From Alphaproteobacteria bacterium (lineage in GTDB: Bacteria; Pseudomonadota; Alphaproteobacteria; Rhodobacterales; Rhodobacteraceae), in NCBI GenBank assembly GCA_030148665.1, contig JASBSZ010000043.1, forward strand, positions 1-48,378: a stretch of DNA of 48,378 nt. Direction: 5' to 3'. The notes beneath the pieces are model-generated. The model did no database searches, was not told where the DNA came from, and saw only the letters and a list, made by a program, of their open reading frames with translations. Position 1 is the stretch's first letter; each line of letters opens with the position of its first letter. Of the stretch, positions 35,598 to 45,900 are shown piece after piece. The position numbers and the translations under genes are program-made.

Positions 35598-37751
35598 TTG
35601 ACAGGGGGACGCGCAGATGTCGCGGGCCTGATCGGGGCGGTAATCCTGACAGGCCTTGCCGGCGCATTCGATTTTCGGCCGGCACAGGCGCAAGGGGTAA
35701 ACCTCTTTGGCATGCCGGGTCTGATCGACATGCCGACGGCCAGGACATTTCCCGATGCCCAGCTGACAACGACCGTCGGCGGGTTTGCGGGAACCCTGCG
35801 CAACACGGTGTCATTTCAGCTGTCGCCGCGCCTGACCGCCAGCTTTCGCTACACACGTCTCAAGAACTGGAACTCGGGCGGTTTTCTTACCTATTACGAT
35901 CGCAGTTTCGACCTGCATTATCAGCTGCTGACCGAGGGGAGGTTCCGGCCCGCAGTGGCAATCGGCCTGCGCGATTTCGTGGGCACCGGCCTCTATTCCG
36001 GCGAATATCTGGTTGCGAGCAAGCGTATCGGAACGCGGCTCGATCTGACGGGCGGTATCGGCTGGGGGCGACTGGGGTCGAACAACGGTTTCCGCAACCC
36101 GCTGTCACGCATTTTCGGGTCGAGCTTTGACAAGAGGGCATCGACAGTCGGCCTTGGTGGCGTGCCCGGTTTCAGGAACTGGTTCCGCGGGCGCGCGGCA
36201 TTTTTTGCCGGGCTGGAATGGCAGACGCCCGATCCGCGCCTGTCGATCAAGGTCGAGTATTCTTCAGACGCCTATCGGCCGGAAACCGTCAAGAGGTCCA
36301 TCTTCACCCGCAACGGATCGTTGAACCTTGCCTTTGATTATCGCGTCAGTCAGACGCTCAGCCTGAGCGGCTATTACATGTATGGCAGCAGATTCGGCCT
36401 GCGTGCCTCGATCGCCCTGAACCCGCGAAGGGCATTCTATGCGGGCACGATCGAAGGTGCGCCGGTTCCCGTCTTTCGCCGTCCTGACGATGGCATGCCG
36501 GGGGCAGCCCTGCGTAATGATGTCAGCTGGGTGAAACAGCCCGGCGTCGGGAAGATCCTTCTGAACAACCTGCAGACGGTTCTCGGGGATGAAGGCTATG
36601 ACATCATTGCCCTGTCGGTTTCAGGGCATCAGGCAAAGGTGTGGTTTTCCAACAGCCGCTACGACAACGCGTCCCAGGCGCTGGGCCGGCTTGCACGCAT
36701 GATGACCCGCATCATGCCCTTGTCGGTGGACAATTTCGTTCTGACCGCGGTCGAAAAGGGGCTGCCGGTGGTTTCGGTTGCCCTGCAGCGCGATGATCTG
36801 GCACGATTCGAGAACGATCCTGACGGGGTGGAGGCATCTCTTGCAGCTGCACGCATCACCGCGCCCCTGCCGATCGACCGGCGCGCGCAGCGCCAGGCCG
36901 CTCTGTACCCGAAAACCGAGTGGAGGATCGCGCCCTATATCCGTTATTCGCTGTTCGACCCTGCCAATCCATTCCGCTATGATGTCGGGCTGAGGGCACA
37001 GGCCGAGGTTGATCTGGGCCGGGGCCTGTCGGTTTCCGGGTCGGTCATCAAGAAGGCCTTCGGCAACCTGAACACCGTCACACGGCTGTCGAACTCGGTT
37101 CTGCCGCATGTCAGATCGGATTTCGGCCTGTATGACAAGCAGGGGGATCCGGCCATCGAGTATCTGTTCGGCCAGTACCTGTTCCGCCCGGGGCGCAACC
37201 TGTATGGCCGCGTGTCGCTGGGCTATCTCGAATACATGTATGGCGGTGTCTCGGCCGAGGTGTTGTGGAAGCCGGTTGACAGCCGCCTTGCGCTGGGTGC
37301 CGAGGTCAACCTTGTGCGGCAGCGCGATTTCAACCTGTTGTTCGGATTCAGGAATTATCAGGTGGCAACCGGCCATGTCTCGGCCTACTGGGCGATGCGC
37401 AATGGCTATGCCGTGCAGGTCGATGCCGGGCGATATCTTGCAGGGGACTGGGGGGCAACGTTCTCGGTCGATCGCACCTTCAGCAACGGATGGAAGGTCG
37501 GCGCCTTCGTGACCTTTACCAATGTACCGTTCAAGCGGTTCGGAGAGGGATCGTTCGACAAGGGAATCCGTTTTACCGTGCCGCTGTCATGGGCGCTTGG
37601 CCAACCCAGCAAACGGGTTTCCGATCTGGTCATTCGCCCCGTGACCCGCGATGGGGGCGCGCGGCTGTTCGTGCAAAACAGGCTGTATCCACTGGTAAGC
37701 CAATATCACGAGGGGCGTCTGGCCCCGACCTGGGCGAGGTTCTGGAGATGA
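35598..37751 (+). CDS. Outer-membrane beta-barrel protein, YjbH/GfcD family
   Basis: A 717-residue exported protein. The start is TTG at 35598 with AAGGGGAGG eight bases upstream; there is no internal ATG before the mature protein. The signal peptide ends near RPAQA-QG. The mature part begins NLFGMPGLIDMPTARTFPDA, the typical opening of YjbH proteins, and goes on as many alternating amphipathic strands ending in an aromatic residue pattern (PTWARFWR). YjbH and GfcD belong to E. coli exopolysaccharide and group 4 capsule loci and probably help secretion at the outer membrane; their mechanism is unclear. The stop overlaps the next start in ATGA. Confidence 0.87.
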   Translation: MTGGRADVAGLIGAVILTGLAGAFDFRPAQAQGVNLFGMPGLIDMPTARTFPDAQLTTTVGGFAGTLRNTVSFQLSPRLTASFRYTRLKNWNSGGFLTYYDRSFDLHYQLLTEGRFRPAVAIGLRDFVGTGLYSGEYLVASKRIGTRLDLTGGIGWGRLGSNNGFRNPLSRIFGSSFDKRASTVGLGGVPGFRNWFRGRAAFFAGLEWQTPDPRLSIKVEYSSDAYRPETVKRSIFTRNGSLNLAFDYRVSQTLSLSGYYMYGSRFGLRASIALNPRRAFYAGTIEGAPVPVFRRPDDGMPGAALRNDVSWVKQPGVGKILLNNLQTVLGDEGYDIIALSVSGHQAKVWFSNSRYDNASQALGRLARMMTRIMPLSVDNFVLTAVEKGLPVVSVALQRDDLARFENDPDGVEASLAAARITAPLPIDRRAQRQAALYPKTEWRIAPYIRYSLFDPANPFRYDVGLRAQAEVDLGRGLSVSGSVIKKAFGNLNTVTRLSNSVLPHVRSDFGLYDKQGDPAIEYLFGQYLFRPGRNLYGRVSLGYLEYMYGGVSAEVLWKPVDSRLALGAEVNLVRQRDFNLLFGFRNYQVATGHVSAYWAMRNGYAVQVDAGRYLAGDWGATFSVDRTFSNGWKVGAFVTFTNVPFKRFGEGSFDKGIRFTVPLSWALGQPSKRVSDLVIRPVTRDGGARLFVQNRLYPLVSQYHEGRLAPTWARFWR

Positions 37752-38449
37752 TCAGATGGCTCAAGATCACGGCGCCCCTGCTGGCGCTGGCCCTGGCGGG
37801 GTGCTCCTCGCAGCCCGAGCAACTGCCCGTTCTGACAAAGGTCAAGGCGCTGGTGAAGGGCATGGGGCAGAAAAAGGCCGACAAGGCGACGCAAAAGCGC
37901 CTGGTTGAAAACCTGACCCGAAAGCAGCTTGTCGGCATGGGCAAGGTTCCGCTGATCCTTGCCTGGATCGAGGCAAACGGGAACTATGCCACGCTCAGCC
38001 AGATATCCAGCAACGGCGATCATGCGGTTTTCGTGTCGGGCGACAACAAGACGATGACCTTTCGCGGCGGGGTGCTGACGGCGACACGCGGCATGGGGGC
38101 CGATCTGTTTGCGCTGGACGCGACCGGCACGCTGGCGCTGTTGAGATCGCGCGGGCAGGGCACGGCGCGATTGCAGAAACGCTATCGTTACCTGAATCCC
38201 GAAAATGGCCTGGATGAAATCAGGTTTGACTGCACCATGGTCAGCCGCGGCATTGAAACCGTCACCAGCGTTCACAAGAGGTTTCGCCTGAAAAGATTCG
38301 ACGAAAAGTGCCGCGCACCGGGCGTCGAGCCGTTCACGAATACCTATTGGGTGGATCCGGGCAACGGAATCATCTGGCGATCGCGCCAATGGGTGGCGCC
38401 GAAAGGGGGATATGTCACGATTGATGTGTTGATTCCGGCACGCTTGTGA
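37748..38449 (+). CDS. YjbF/GfcB-family lipoprotein
   Basis: A 233-residue lipoprotein beginning MIRWLKITAPLLALALAGCS with lipobox LAGC. The mature domain shows the family pattern, for example KVPLILAWIEANGNYATLSQ, NGDHAVFVSGDNKTMTFRGG and TRGMGADLFAL, and ends with WVAPKGGYVTIDVLIPARL. In E. coli the YjbF/GfcB protein is coded next to YjbH/GfcD and the small YjbE/GfcA, and all three are present here in reverse order. Translation is coupled to the YjbH-like gene by the ATGA overlap. It probably sits in the outer membrane facing the periplasm. Confidence 0.87.
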   Translation: MIRWLKITAPLLALALAGCSSQPEQLPVLTKVKALVKGMGQKKADKATQKRLVENLTRKQLVGMGKVPLILAWIEANGNYATLSQISSNGDHAVFVSGDNKTMTFRGGVLTATRGMGADLFALDATGTLALLRSRGQGTARLQKRYRYLNPENGLDEIRFDCTMVSRGIETVTSVHKRFRLKRFDEKCRAPGVEPFTNTYWVDPGNGIIWRSRQWVAPKGGYVTIDVLIPARL

Positions 38450-38499
38450 TCGTTTGTCGCCCGAGGGCCCTGTCTGGTGTCCCGTAATGCGCAGGCACG

Positions 38500-38529
38500 T
38501 TGACAGATCGGGGGCGAGCCCGGTAACAT
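38500..38529 (+). promoter_or_regulatory. Promoter of small exported protein 2
   Basis: A perfect TTGACA (38500-38505) and TAACAT (38524-38529) are 18 bases apart, 32 bases before the ATG at 38562. It lies in the gap after the YjbF-like gene, so the small gene need not depend on the upstream operon. Confidence 0.6.
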
Positions 38530-38561
38530 GCTACCAGCACAATTCATTTGGAGCCGAAGCC

Positions 38562-38861
38562 ATGTCCATTTCCAGATCATCCATAGCCGCAGTTTGCGCA
38601 GCCGCCGCGATTGTCGCCGGCAATGCCGCCATTGCCAAGGTCACGGTCGCTCCGATCGTGAAATCCACCCAGGCGGCACCCACCATTCCGCCCGTGCCGC
38701 CCGCAGTCACGGCGATTTTCGGGCCGCAGGCCACCCTGGCCCTGGGGGCCGTGGGAACGACCGGGCTCATTGTCGGAACCATCGTGATTGCAGGGGTCGT
38801 TTTCTCGATCGTCATCCCCAGCACACCGGGCTCCACCACGACGACGACCGACACATACTGA
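38562..38861 (+). CDS. Small exported YjbE/GfcA-like protein 2
   Basis: A 99-residue protein starting MSISRSSIAAVCAAAAIVAG, with a Sec signal peptide (cleavage near AIA), the motif VKSTQAAP, a proline-rich linker, a hydrophobic glycine-containing segment (LALGAVGTTGLIVGTIVIAG) and a threonine-rich tail (STPGSTTTTTDTY). The Thr-rich tail and single C-terminal hydrophobic segment are as in E. coli GfcA/YjbE, and its neighbours are YjbF- and YjbH-like. It matches the small protein at 24883-25113 in motif order. GGAGCCGAAGCC precedes the start. Its own promoter and a strong terminator make it a one-gene unit. Confidence 0.78.
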   Translation: MSISRSSIAAVCAAAAIVAGNAAIAKVTVAPIVKSTQAAPTIPPVPPAVTAIFGPQATLALGAVGTTGLIVGTIVIAGVVFSIVIPSTPGSTTTTTDTY

Positions 38862-38895
38862 AACGGGCTTGCCGGGAAAACCGCGATAGCAGATC

Positions 38896-38924
38896 AGCGG
38901 GCCGGATCGGCCCGCTTTTCTTTT
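38896..38924 (+). terminator. Strong terminator after small exported protein 2
   Basis: AGCGGGCC (38896-38903) pairs perfectly with GGCCCGCT (38909-38916) around GGATC, followed by TTTCTTTT. It lies 35 bases after the stop and ends the polysaccharide locus. Confidence 0.9.
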
Positions 38925-39130
38925 GTGCACCGTCAAGGCGGCCCGCTCTTTATTTCGTTGACGTCTGGTCGCGACAGGGGCAAAACCCGGCACCAGATCG
39001 GATCCCGGATCAGGGCTGAACCGGCGTGATGTCGGGGTGTCGGTTCCGTTCGGCAACCGATTTTCCGCTTGCGTCCCGAGGTAAACTGAAACAGGCTGCG
39101 CTGAGCGCACAACACAAGGACAGTAAAGAG

Positions 39131-39904
39131 TTGAGCGACCGACCGACCGCCCTGATTGCCGACGATATCCACAAGAGCTTTGGCCAGCTCGAGGTCCTGA
39201 AAGGCGTCTCGCTGACGGCGTATGAGGGTGACGTGATCTCGATCATCGGCAGCTCGGGTTCGGGCAAGAGCACGCTGCTGCGTTGCATCAACTTTCTCGA
39301 AACCCCCGACAAGGGGCGCATCGTTCTGGATGGCGAAGAGGTGATCGTGCGCAAGGACCGGCGCGGCCTCCTGCTGGGTGCCGACCTCAAGCAGATCCAG
39401 CGTTTGCGCACCCAGCTGGGTTTCGTTTTCCAGAGCTTCAACCTGTGGTCACACATGACCGTCCTGCAGAACGTGATGGAGGGGCCCGTCCAGGTGCTGG
39501 GCCGCAACAAGGCCGAGGTGCGCGAAGAGGCGATGGAGGTTCTGGCCAAGGTCGGGATTGCCGAAAAGCACGATGCCTATCCGGCACAGCTGTCCGGCGG
39601 CCAGCAACAGCGCGTCGCCATCGCACGTGCGCTGGCCATGCATCCCAAGGTTCTGTTGTTTGACGAACCCACCTCGGCGCTGGATCCCGAACTTGTGGGC
39701 GAGGTGCTGCGGGTCATGCGCAAGCTGGCCGAGGACGGGCGTACCATGATCGTCGTGACCCACGAGATGGGCTTTGCGCGCGAAGTCAGCTCGTCCACCA
39801 TCTTTCTGCACAAGGGTCGGGTCGAGGAAGAAGGCCCACCATCCAGGGTGTTCGGCAATCCGACATCCGAACGATGTCGGGCCTTTCTGGCCAGCACATT
39901 GTGA
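39131..39904 (+). CDS. Polar amino-acid ABC transporter ATPase (HisP/ArtP type)
   Basis: This ATPase drives an amino-acid importer. TTG at 39131 ([20 protein letters not shown]) with AAGGA ten bases upstream gives 257 residues, the family length; the frame upstream to 39026 adds unrelated sequence. Seen: Walker [11 protein letters not shown]-loop [17 protein letters not shown], signature [15 protein letters not shown], Walker [15 protein letters not shown] and H-loop [12 protein letters not shown]. It is the first gene of a four-gene operon with its binding protein and two permeases. The gap before it (38925-39130) shows no strong promoter. Confidence 0.93.
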   Translation: MSDRPTALIADDIHKSFGQLEVLKGVSLTAYEGDVISIIGSSGSGKSTLLRCINFLETPDKGRIVLDGEEVIVRKDRRGLLLGADLKQIQRLRTQLGFVFQSFNLWSHMTVLQNVMEGPVQVLGRNKAEVREEAMEVLAKVGIAEKHDAYPAQLSGGQQQRVAIARALAMHPKVLLFDEPTSALDPELVGEVLRVMRKLAEDGRTMIVVTHEMGFAREVSSSTIFLHKGRVEEEGPPSRVFGNPTSERCRAFLASTL

Positions 39905-39943
39905 CGGAAATGAAATGAACACTTGTCAACAGAGGAGAAAAAC

Positions 39944-40678
39944 ATGAATTTTCTGGTAAAAATCGCAGCGATCGCCCTGGCGGCGACATTCGCGGTCAAC
40001 GGCGCCAGCGCCAAGACGCTGCGCATGGGGACCGAGGGCAAGTATCCCCCGTTCAATTTCGTCAATGACAACGGCCAGGTGGACGGGTTCGAGCGCGAGT
40101 TGGGCGACGAGCTGTGCAAACGCGCCGGCTATACCTGCACCTGGGTCACAAATGATTGGGATTCGATCATTCCGAACCTGGTTTCGGGCAACTACGACAC
40201 CATCATGGCCGGCATGTCGATCACGCCCGAACGCCAGAAGGTGATCGACTTTACCCAGGAATATTTCCCGCCCGATCCTTCGTCCTATGTCGCGCTGGCC
40301 GGAACCAAACCCGACCTGAAAAAGGGCGTGATCGCGGCCCAGACCAGCACGATCCAGGCAAACTATGTTGCCTCGAGCGGTGCAAGGCTGGTGGAATTCG
40401 CCAGCGCTGACGAAACCATTGCCGCCGTCAAATCAGGCGAGGCCGATGCCGTTCTGGCCGATACCGGCTATCTGAACGACATCGTCAAGGCGTCCAATGG
40501 CGAGTTGGCCTTTGTCGGTGACAAGGTCTATATCGGCGGCGGCATCGGAATGGGTGTGCGCAAGTCTGACAGTGAAATCCGCGACAAGATGAATGCAGCC
40601 ATCGAATCGATGAAAAAGGATGGTTCGCTGAGCAAGCTGATCGCCAAATGGTTCAATGGCCGCAAGGTCACCTGGTAA
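39944..40678 (+). CDS. Periplasmic amino-acid-binding protein (LAO/HisJ-like)
   Basis: The substrate-binding part of the importer. The start MNFLVKIAAIALAATFAVNG, eight bases after GAGGAG, gives 244 residues with a signal peptide ending ASA. The mature protein starts KTLRMGTEGKYPPFNFVNDN and has ELCKRAGYTCTWV, whose cysteine pair matches the disulfide of lysine/arginine/ornithine- and histidine-binding proteins, then AGMSITPERQKVIDFTQ and the C-terminal IAKWFNGRK. Basic amino acids or opine-like compounds are likely ligands. The next-door proline genes make proline or ornithine worth testing. Confidence 0.93.
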   Translation: MNFLVKIAAIALAATFAVNGASAKTLRMGTEGKYPPFNFVNDNGQVDGFERELGDELCKRAGYTCTWVTNDWDSIIPNLVSGNYDTIMAGMSITPERQKVIDFTQEYFPPDPSSYVALAGTKPDLKKGVIAAQTSTIQANYVASSGARLVEFASADETIAAVKSGEADAVLADTGYLNDIVKASNGELAFVGDKVYIGGGIGMGVRKSDSEIRDKMNAAIESMKKDGSLSKLIAKWFNGRKVTW

Positions 40679-40735
40679 GGCAACAACGCAATCCGGCCGG
40701 GCCTGTGATGGCCCGGCCAACCGGAATTTCCCGAC

Positions 40736-41599
40736 ATGTTCGAATATTGCACCGATCCGTCCAGTCTGGACAGTCTGCAATGGTGGTCATGCTACCTGAC
40801 GACCAACAAACAGATCATGTTCTACCAGTCCTTCGGCACGGTGCTGGCCCTGCTGCTGGCGACCGCACCCGTGATCTTGCTGTTCGGCTTTGGCGGGGCG
40901 CTGGCGCGAAGGTCGCGGTTCCTGCCGCTCAGGCTGTTCGGGTTGGGGTATACCTCGATGGTGCGGGGCATACCGGATATCATCTTTTTCATGTTTGCCC
41001 TGATCGCGCTGGATCAGGGTATCGAATATGTCCGCCATATCGTCCTGTGCCCGGACTGGACCGAGCCGGTCCGACAGGGTAACGATTTTGTCGTTTGTGC
41101 GGCGGCCAAGATGCCGCCCAACAACGCCCCGCAATGGGTGCACGAGGTGTACGGTTTCTTTCTTGCACTTGTCGGCTATTCCGTTGTCTACGGGGCATTT
41201 GCGGCGAACACGCTGTTCGGCGCATTTCAGGCGGTTCCCCATGCCCAGCTTGAAACGGCCGCCGCCTTTGGCATGAGCAAGCGCAAGGCCTTCTGGCGCA
41301 TCCTGCTGCCCCAGATGTGGGTGTATGCCTTGCCGGGCCTGTCCAATCTGTGGATGATTCTCGTAAAGGCGACGCCTCTGCTGTTCTTGCTGGGTGTCAA
41401 GGATATCGTCTATTGGGCAAACGAACTGGGCGGCGCCAAGACCGCGCGTTTTACCTATCCCCATGGTGACTGGAGGTTGGGATATTTTCTTGTCCTGCTG
41501 GCCTTCTATCTGATCCTGACATGGGTCAGCGAGCGCGGCTTTGAGCGCCTCAACAGATATGTTTCGCGGGGACATGCATCGAGAGGGGGCTCGACATGA
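40736..41599 (+). CDS. Amino-acid ABC transporter permease (HisQ-like)
   Basis: One of two inner-membrane permease subunits. It has 287 residues, about 50 more than HisQ. The EAA-type coupling loop is AQLETAAAFGMSKRKAFWRI. The extra length is mostly a periplasmic insertion (about residues 95-140: HIVLCPDWTEPVRQGNDFVV and onward) containing two cysteines that could pair. Five or so membrane helices are seen. It overlaps the next permease gene in ATGA. Confidence 0.92.
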   Translation: MFEYCTDPSSLDSLQWWSCYLTTNKQIMFYQSFGTVLALLLATAPVILLFGFGGALARRSRFLPLRLFGLGYTSMVRGIPDIIFFMFALIALDQGIEYVRHIVLCPDWTEPVRQGNDFVVCAAAKMPPNNAPQWVHEVYGFFLALVGYSVVYGAFAANTLFGAFQAVPHAQLETAAAFGMSKRKAFWRILLPQMWVYALPGLSNLWMILVKATPLLFLLGVKDIVYWANELGGAKTARFTYPHGDWRLGYFLVLLAFYLILTWVSERGFERLNRYVSRGHASRGGST

Positions 41600-42408
41600 G
41601 CGCCTGTGCCCAGGTCTTTTCCGACTACGCCCTGCGTTCGATCGGCATGGGCGAACGCCTGCTGCCCAAGGCCGATATCTCGCTGTGCGATCAGTTCGTG
41701 CTGATCGGCTCGGGACTGATCTGGAACATCTATTTCGCCGTGCTTGCGGTGTTTTTCGGCTTTTTCCTGGCCACTGCGGTTGCCCTGGCCCGGTCGAGCA
41801 ACAGGCGCCTGCTGCAATGGCCGGCGCGGGCATTCATCTTTGTGATCCGGGGCTCGCCGCTGTTCATCCAGTTCTTCATCGCCTACGAAACCTTTGTCCT
41901 GATCCCCAAGCTGGGCTTTGACATCAATCTGGGCTTTACCGAAATCACGGTCGAGACACGCTGGCTGACCAAGGCCTGGCTGGGCGCGCTGATCGTTCTG
42001 TTTCTCAATACCTCGGCCTATACGGCGCAGATATTCCACGGGGCGCTGATGTCGGTTCCCAGGGGCGATATCGAGGCTGCCGATGCAATCGGCATGACCG
42101 GGTTCAGAAAATTCCGCCGCATCGTCTTTCCGGCAATGCTGCGCCTGGCCTGGCCTTCCTATACCAACGAGGCGATATTCCTGTTTCATGCGACCACGCT
42201 GGTATTCTTTTCATCCTTTCCGGCCTGGCGGCAAAAGGGTGACGCGCTGTATTATGCCAGCTATTTTGCCGACAAGACATTCGATCCCTTCATTCCCTAT
42301 CCCATCATTGCCGGGTATTTCGTGATCTTCACCCTTCTGGTGACATTGCTGTTCAGCAGGGTCGGCAAGAGGTTGAACCGCCACATCCCGAAAGAACGCC
42401 GTCAATAG
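41596..42408 (+). CDS. Amino-acid ABC transporter permease (HisM-like)
   Basis: The second permease subunit, 270 residues, start overlapping the stop of the first (ATGA), so the two are coupled in translation. It has the family motif RGSPLFIQFFIAYETFVLIP, an EAA loop (GDIEAADAIGMTGFRKFRRI) and about five membrane helices. The N-terminal 35 residues and a loop near 115-135 are longer than in HisM. The 3' end runs seven bases into the opposite putR gene. Confidence 0.92.
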   Translation: MSACAQVFSDYALRSIGMGERLLPKADISLCDQFVLIGSGLIWNIYFAVLAVFFGFFLATAVALARSSNRRLLQWPARAFIFVIRGSPLFIQFFIAYETFVLIPKLGFDINLGFTEITVETRWLTKAWLGALIVLFLNTSAYTAQIFHGALMSVPRGDIEAADAIGMTGFRKFRRIVFPAMLRLAWPSYTNEAIFLFHATTLVFFSSFPAWRQKGDALYYASYFADKTFDPFIPYPIIAGYFVIFTLLVTLLFSRVGKRLNRHIPKERRQ

Positions 42409-42887
42409 GCGTCGTCCTTGACCGCCTGCATCGAGACGTGGGTTGACGTGCTGCTGACATGGGGCAGGTTCGAGATGACCTCGCCCAGCACGCGGCGATA
42501 GGCGTGGATATCGCTGGTTCGCACCTTTAGCAGATAGTCGAACGACCCGGCGATCATGTGGCACTGTTCGATTTCGGGCACCTTGCGCACGGCGTCATTG
42601 AATGCGGCAAGGGCGGATTCGCGGGTATCCGTCAGCTTGACCTCGGCAAAGGCGACGTGATCCTGCCCCAGCTTTGCCGCATCCAGCACGGCCCGGAACC
42701 CCAGGATATAGCCCTTGTCGATCAGGCGCCGCAGCCTGACCTGGCAGGGGCTTTTTGACAGGCCCACCCGGCGGGACAGCTCGGTCACGGGCAGACGTCC
42801 GTCAATCGCAAGGACTTCGAGGATCTTTCGATCAAATCGGTCAAGTCGATCTGAAATCATCTGTATTTCAGTCAAACAGGACTCCAT
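42402..42887 (-). CDS. putR: Lrp/AsnC-family regulator, probable PutR
   Basis: A 161-residue regulator with an N-terminal helix-turn-helix (ISDRLDRFDRKILEVLAIDG, then VTELSRRVGLSKSPCQVRLR) and a C-terminal RAM ligand domain (FAEVKLTDTRESALAAFNDA and SFDYLLKVRTSDIHAYRRVL). It is divergent from putA, exactly as PutR in Rhodobacter, which switches on putA in response to proline. No good ribosome site is seen at MESC (42887) or at the in-frame MISD (42860), so the start is uncertain. Confidence 0.9.
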   Translation of the reverse strand: MESCLTEIQMISDRLDRFDRKILEVLAIDGRLPVTELSRRVGLSKSPCQVRLRRLIDKGYILGFRAVLDAAKLGQDHVAFAEVKLTDTRESALAAFNDAVRKVPEIEQCHMIAGSFDYLLKVRTSDIHAYRRVLGEVISNLPHVSSTSTHVSMQAVKDDAY

Positions 42888-42915
42888 ATTCTGTAAAATG
42901 CCATTCGATTGGATT

Positions 42916-42952
42916 ATTGTTTAGGAAATATCGGGAAACAAGGGGAAACAAT
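42916..42952. promoter_or_regulatory. Candidate PutR-binding region between putR and putA
   Basis: ATTGTTT (42916-42922) is the inverted complement of AAACAAT (42946-42952). Between and over these, GGGAAACA occurs twice, at 42933-42940 and 42943-42950, exactly ten bases apart, about one helix turn. The block is AT-rich and lies 46 bases before the putA start, as expected for an Lrp-type activator site. Confidence 0.5.
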
Positions 42953-42997
42953 CTCTGCTAGGATTTCGTGACCAGGTTGGACATATGGGAGAGCAGC

Positions 42998-45900
42998 ATG
43001 ACGCGACTTGAAGAGCTCCGTGCCGAGATCGTTCAGGCGCGTTTCGCCCCGGCTGACGAGGCCCTTGCCAGGCTGGCGGCGCGCGCGCCGATTTCCGACG
43101 AGATACGCCAGGCGGCCGTCAGGCGCGCGACGGATCTGGTGGTGCGAATCCGCGACGAGGGGCGCCCCGGCCTGATGGAGGTGTTTCTGGCCGAATACGG
43201 CCTGTCCACCGACGAGGGCGTGGCCCTCATGTGCCTGGCCGAGGCATTGTTGAGGGTGCCTGATGCGCCGACCATGGATGCGTTGATCGAGGACAAGATC
43301 GCGCCGTCGAAATGGGGGCTCCATCTGGGTCATTCGGCATCCTCTCTGGTCAACGCATCGACCTGGGCGTTGATGCTGACGGGAAAGGTCTTGCAGCAGG
43401 AAAACGGCGACGGCATTGCCGGGATATTGCACGGGGCGGTCAAACGCCTGGGCGAGCCCGTAATCCGCACCGCAGTGCAACGCGCCATTCGCGAGCTGGG
43501 CCACCAGTTCGTTCTGGGCCGCGATATCGATGAGGCGCTCGCACGCGCGCGCCCCTTGCAGGAGCGCGGCTATACCTTTTCCTATGACATGCTGGGCGAA
43601 GCCGCGCTGACGGCCGAGGATGCCCTTGCCTATCAAGATTCCTATGCCCGGGCGATCTGGGCCATTGCCGAGCGATGCAAGGGGCAAGATGTTCGCGAAA
43701 ACCCTGGCCTTTCGGTCAAGCTGTCCGCCCTGCACCCCCGCTACGAAACGGCCAAGCGCGGGCGCGTTCTGGCCGAGCTGGTGCCCGTCCTGCGCCGGCT
43801 TGCCCGCATGGCACGCCGGGCCGGCATGGGATTCAACATCGACGCCGAAGAGGCAGATCGCCTTGAATTGTCGCTGGATGTAATCGATGCAACCCTTTCC
43901 GACCCCGATCTTGCCGGCTGGGACGGGTTCGGCGTGGTCGTGCAGGCCTATGGCAAGCGGGCTGGCCCGGTGATCGACTGGCTGGACGAACTTGCCCTCA
44001 GCCATCGCCGTCGCATCATGTTGCGCCTCGTCAAGGGCGCATACTGGGACGCCGAAATCAAGCATGCCCAGACATTGGGATTGCAGGGTTTTCCGGTGTT
44101 CACCCGCAAGGTGGAAACCGACGCATCCTATCTGTACTGCGCGCGCAAGCTGCTGAACATGCAGGGCCGGATCTACCCGCAATTCGCTACCCACAACGCC
44201 CATACCGTCGCCGCGATACTGGAAATGGCTCAGGATCGCGCCGGGTTCGAATTTCAGAGATTGCAGGGCATGGGCGAGCAACTGCACGATCTGGTGCTGC
44301 GGGAAACGGGCGTGCGTTGCCGCATCTATGCACCGGTGGGCACCCATCGTGACCTGCTTGCCTATCTGGTGCGGCGGTTGCTGGAAAACGGCGCCAACAG
44401 TTCGTTCGTGAACCAGTTGGTGGATGCCGATGTTCCGCCCGAACATCTTGCCGCCGACCCGATTGCCGCCGTTGAAAAGCCTGCGCCCCATATCTGGGCA
44501 TTGCGCCTGCCGGTCGATCTGTTCCAGCCCGAGCGGCGAAATTCCCGGGGCTTCAACACACAGGATGCAGCCGACATCGCCCTTCTCGATGCCGCTCGTT
44601 CGCCGTGGCGCAGCCATCTCTGGCAGGCCGTACCTCTGATCGCCGGACAGGCCGCCTCTACGCCACCCCGCAAGGTTGCAGATCCCGCCACCGGCGCACC
44701 CGTGGGCGAGGTCACGGATGCAACAGCCCGCGACGTGGAAACCGCCCTGAGCGAGGCCCGCGACTGGAGCGATACGCCCGCCGACGAAAGGGCGCGAATC
44801 CTGCAGGCCGCCGCCGACCTGTACGAGGCCCACCACGGTGAATTCCACGCGCTGCTGGCGCGTGAGGCCGGCAAGACCCTTGCCGACGCCGTTTCCGAAC
44901 TGCGCGAGGCCGTCGATTTCCTGCGCTATTATTCGGCCCGCGCACTGGCCCATGCCGATCGGCCCTGTCGCGGGATATTTGCCTGTATTTCGCCTTGGAA
45001 TTTTCCGCTGGCAATCTTTACCGGCCAGATCGCTGCGGCGCTGGCCACGGGAAATGGCGTCATTACCAAACCGGCCGAAACCACGGCCTTGACCGGCTTT
45101 CTTGCGGTTTCCCTGTTGCATCGCGCAGGTGTCCCGCGCGAGGTCTTGCAATTCCTGCCGGGTCCCGGAGATGTCGTGGGCGCACGCATCACCGCCAGCC
45201 CGCATGTGGATGGTGTCTGTTTTACCGGCTCGCTGGCCACGGCGCAGACCATCAATCGCACCATGGCCGACAGCCTTGCCCCTTCGGCGCCCCTGATTGC
45301 CGAAACCGGCGGTATCAATGCCATGATCGTCGACAGTACCGCCCTGCCGGAACAGGCGATCCGCGACATCGTGACCTCGGCATTCCAGTCGGCGGGGCAG
45401 CGCTGTTCGGCCCTCAGGGTCCTGTATCTGCAAGAGGAAATCGCCAATGACTTCCTCGAAATGCTGTTCGGCGCCATGGACGAACTGGCGGTAGGAGATC
45501 CCTGGGATGTGGCGACAGATATCGGCCCGGTCATCACCGCTGCCGCCCGCGACAAGATCAACGCATATGTCGAACGGGCGCGCGCCAAGGGGCGCCTTCT
45601 GAAACAGATAGCGGTTCCTCGCCACGGGTTGTTCGTCTCACCCACGGTGCTGCGCGTCAACGGAATCAAGGATGTCGTGACCGAGATCTTCGGTCCGGTC
45701 CTGCATGTGGCGACCTTCCGCGCCGAGCAACTGGATCAGGTCATAGCCGATATCAATGATTCGGGCCATGGGCTGACCTTCGCCCTGCACAGCCGCATAG
45801 ATGACCGGGTCGAACAGGTCACCGGGCGTCTGCATGTGGGCAACATCTATGTCAACCGCAACCAGATTGGCGCGGTCGTCGGCTCGCAACCCTTTGGCGG

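Noticed and set aside
42914..45625. A 903-codon open frame antisense to putA
   Set aside because: Shadow of putA, with no domain resemblance and no start signals.
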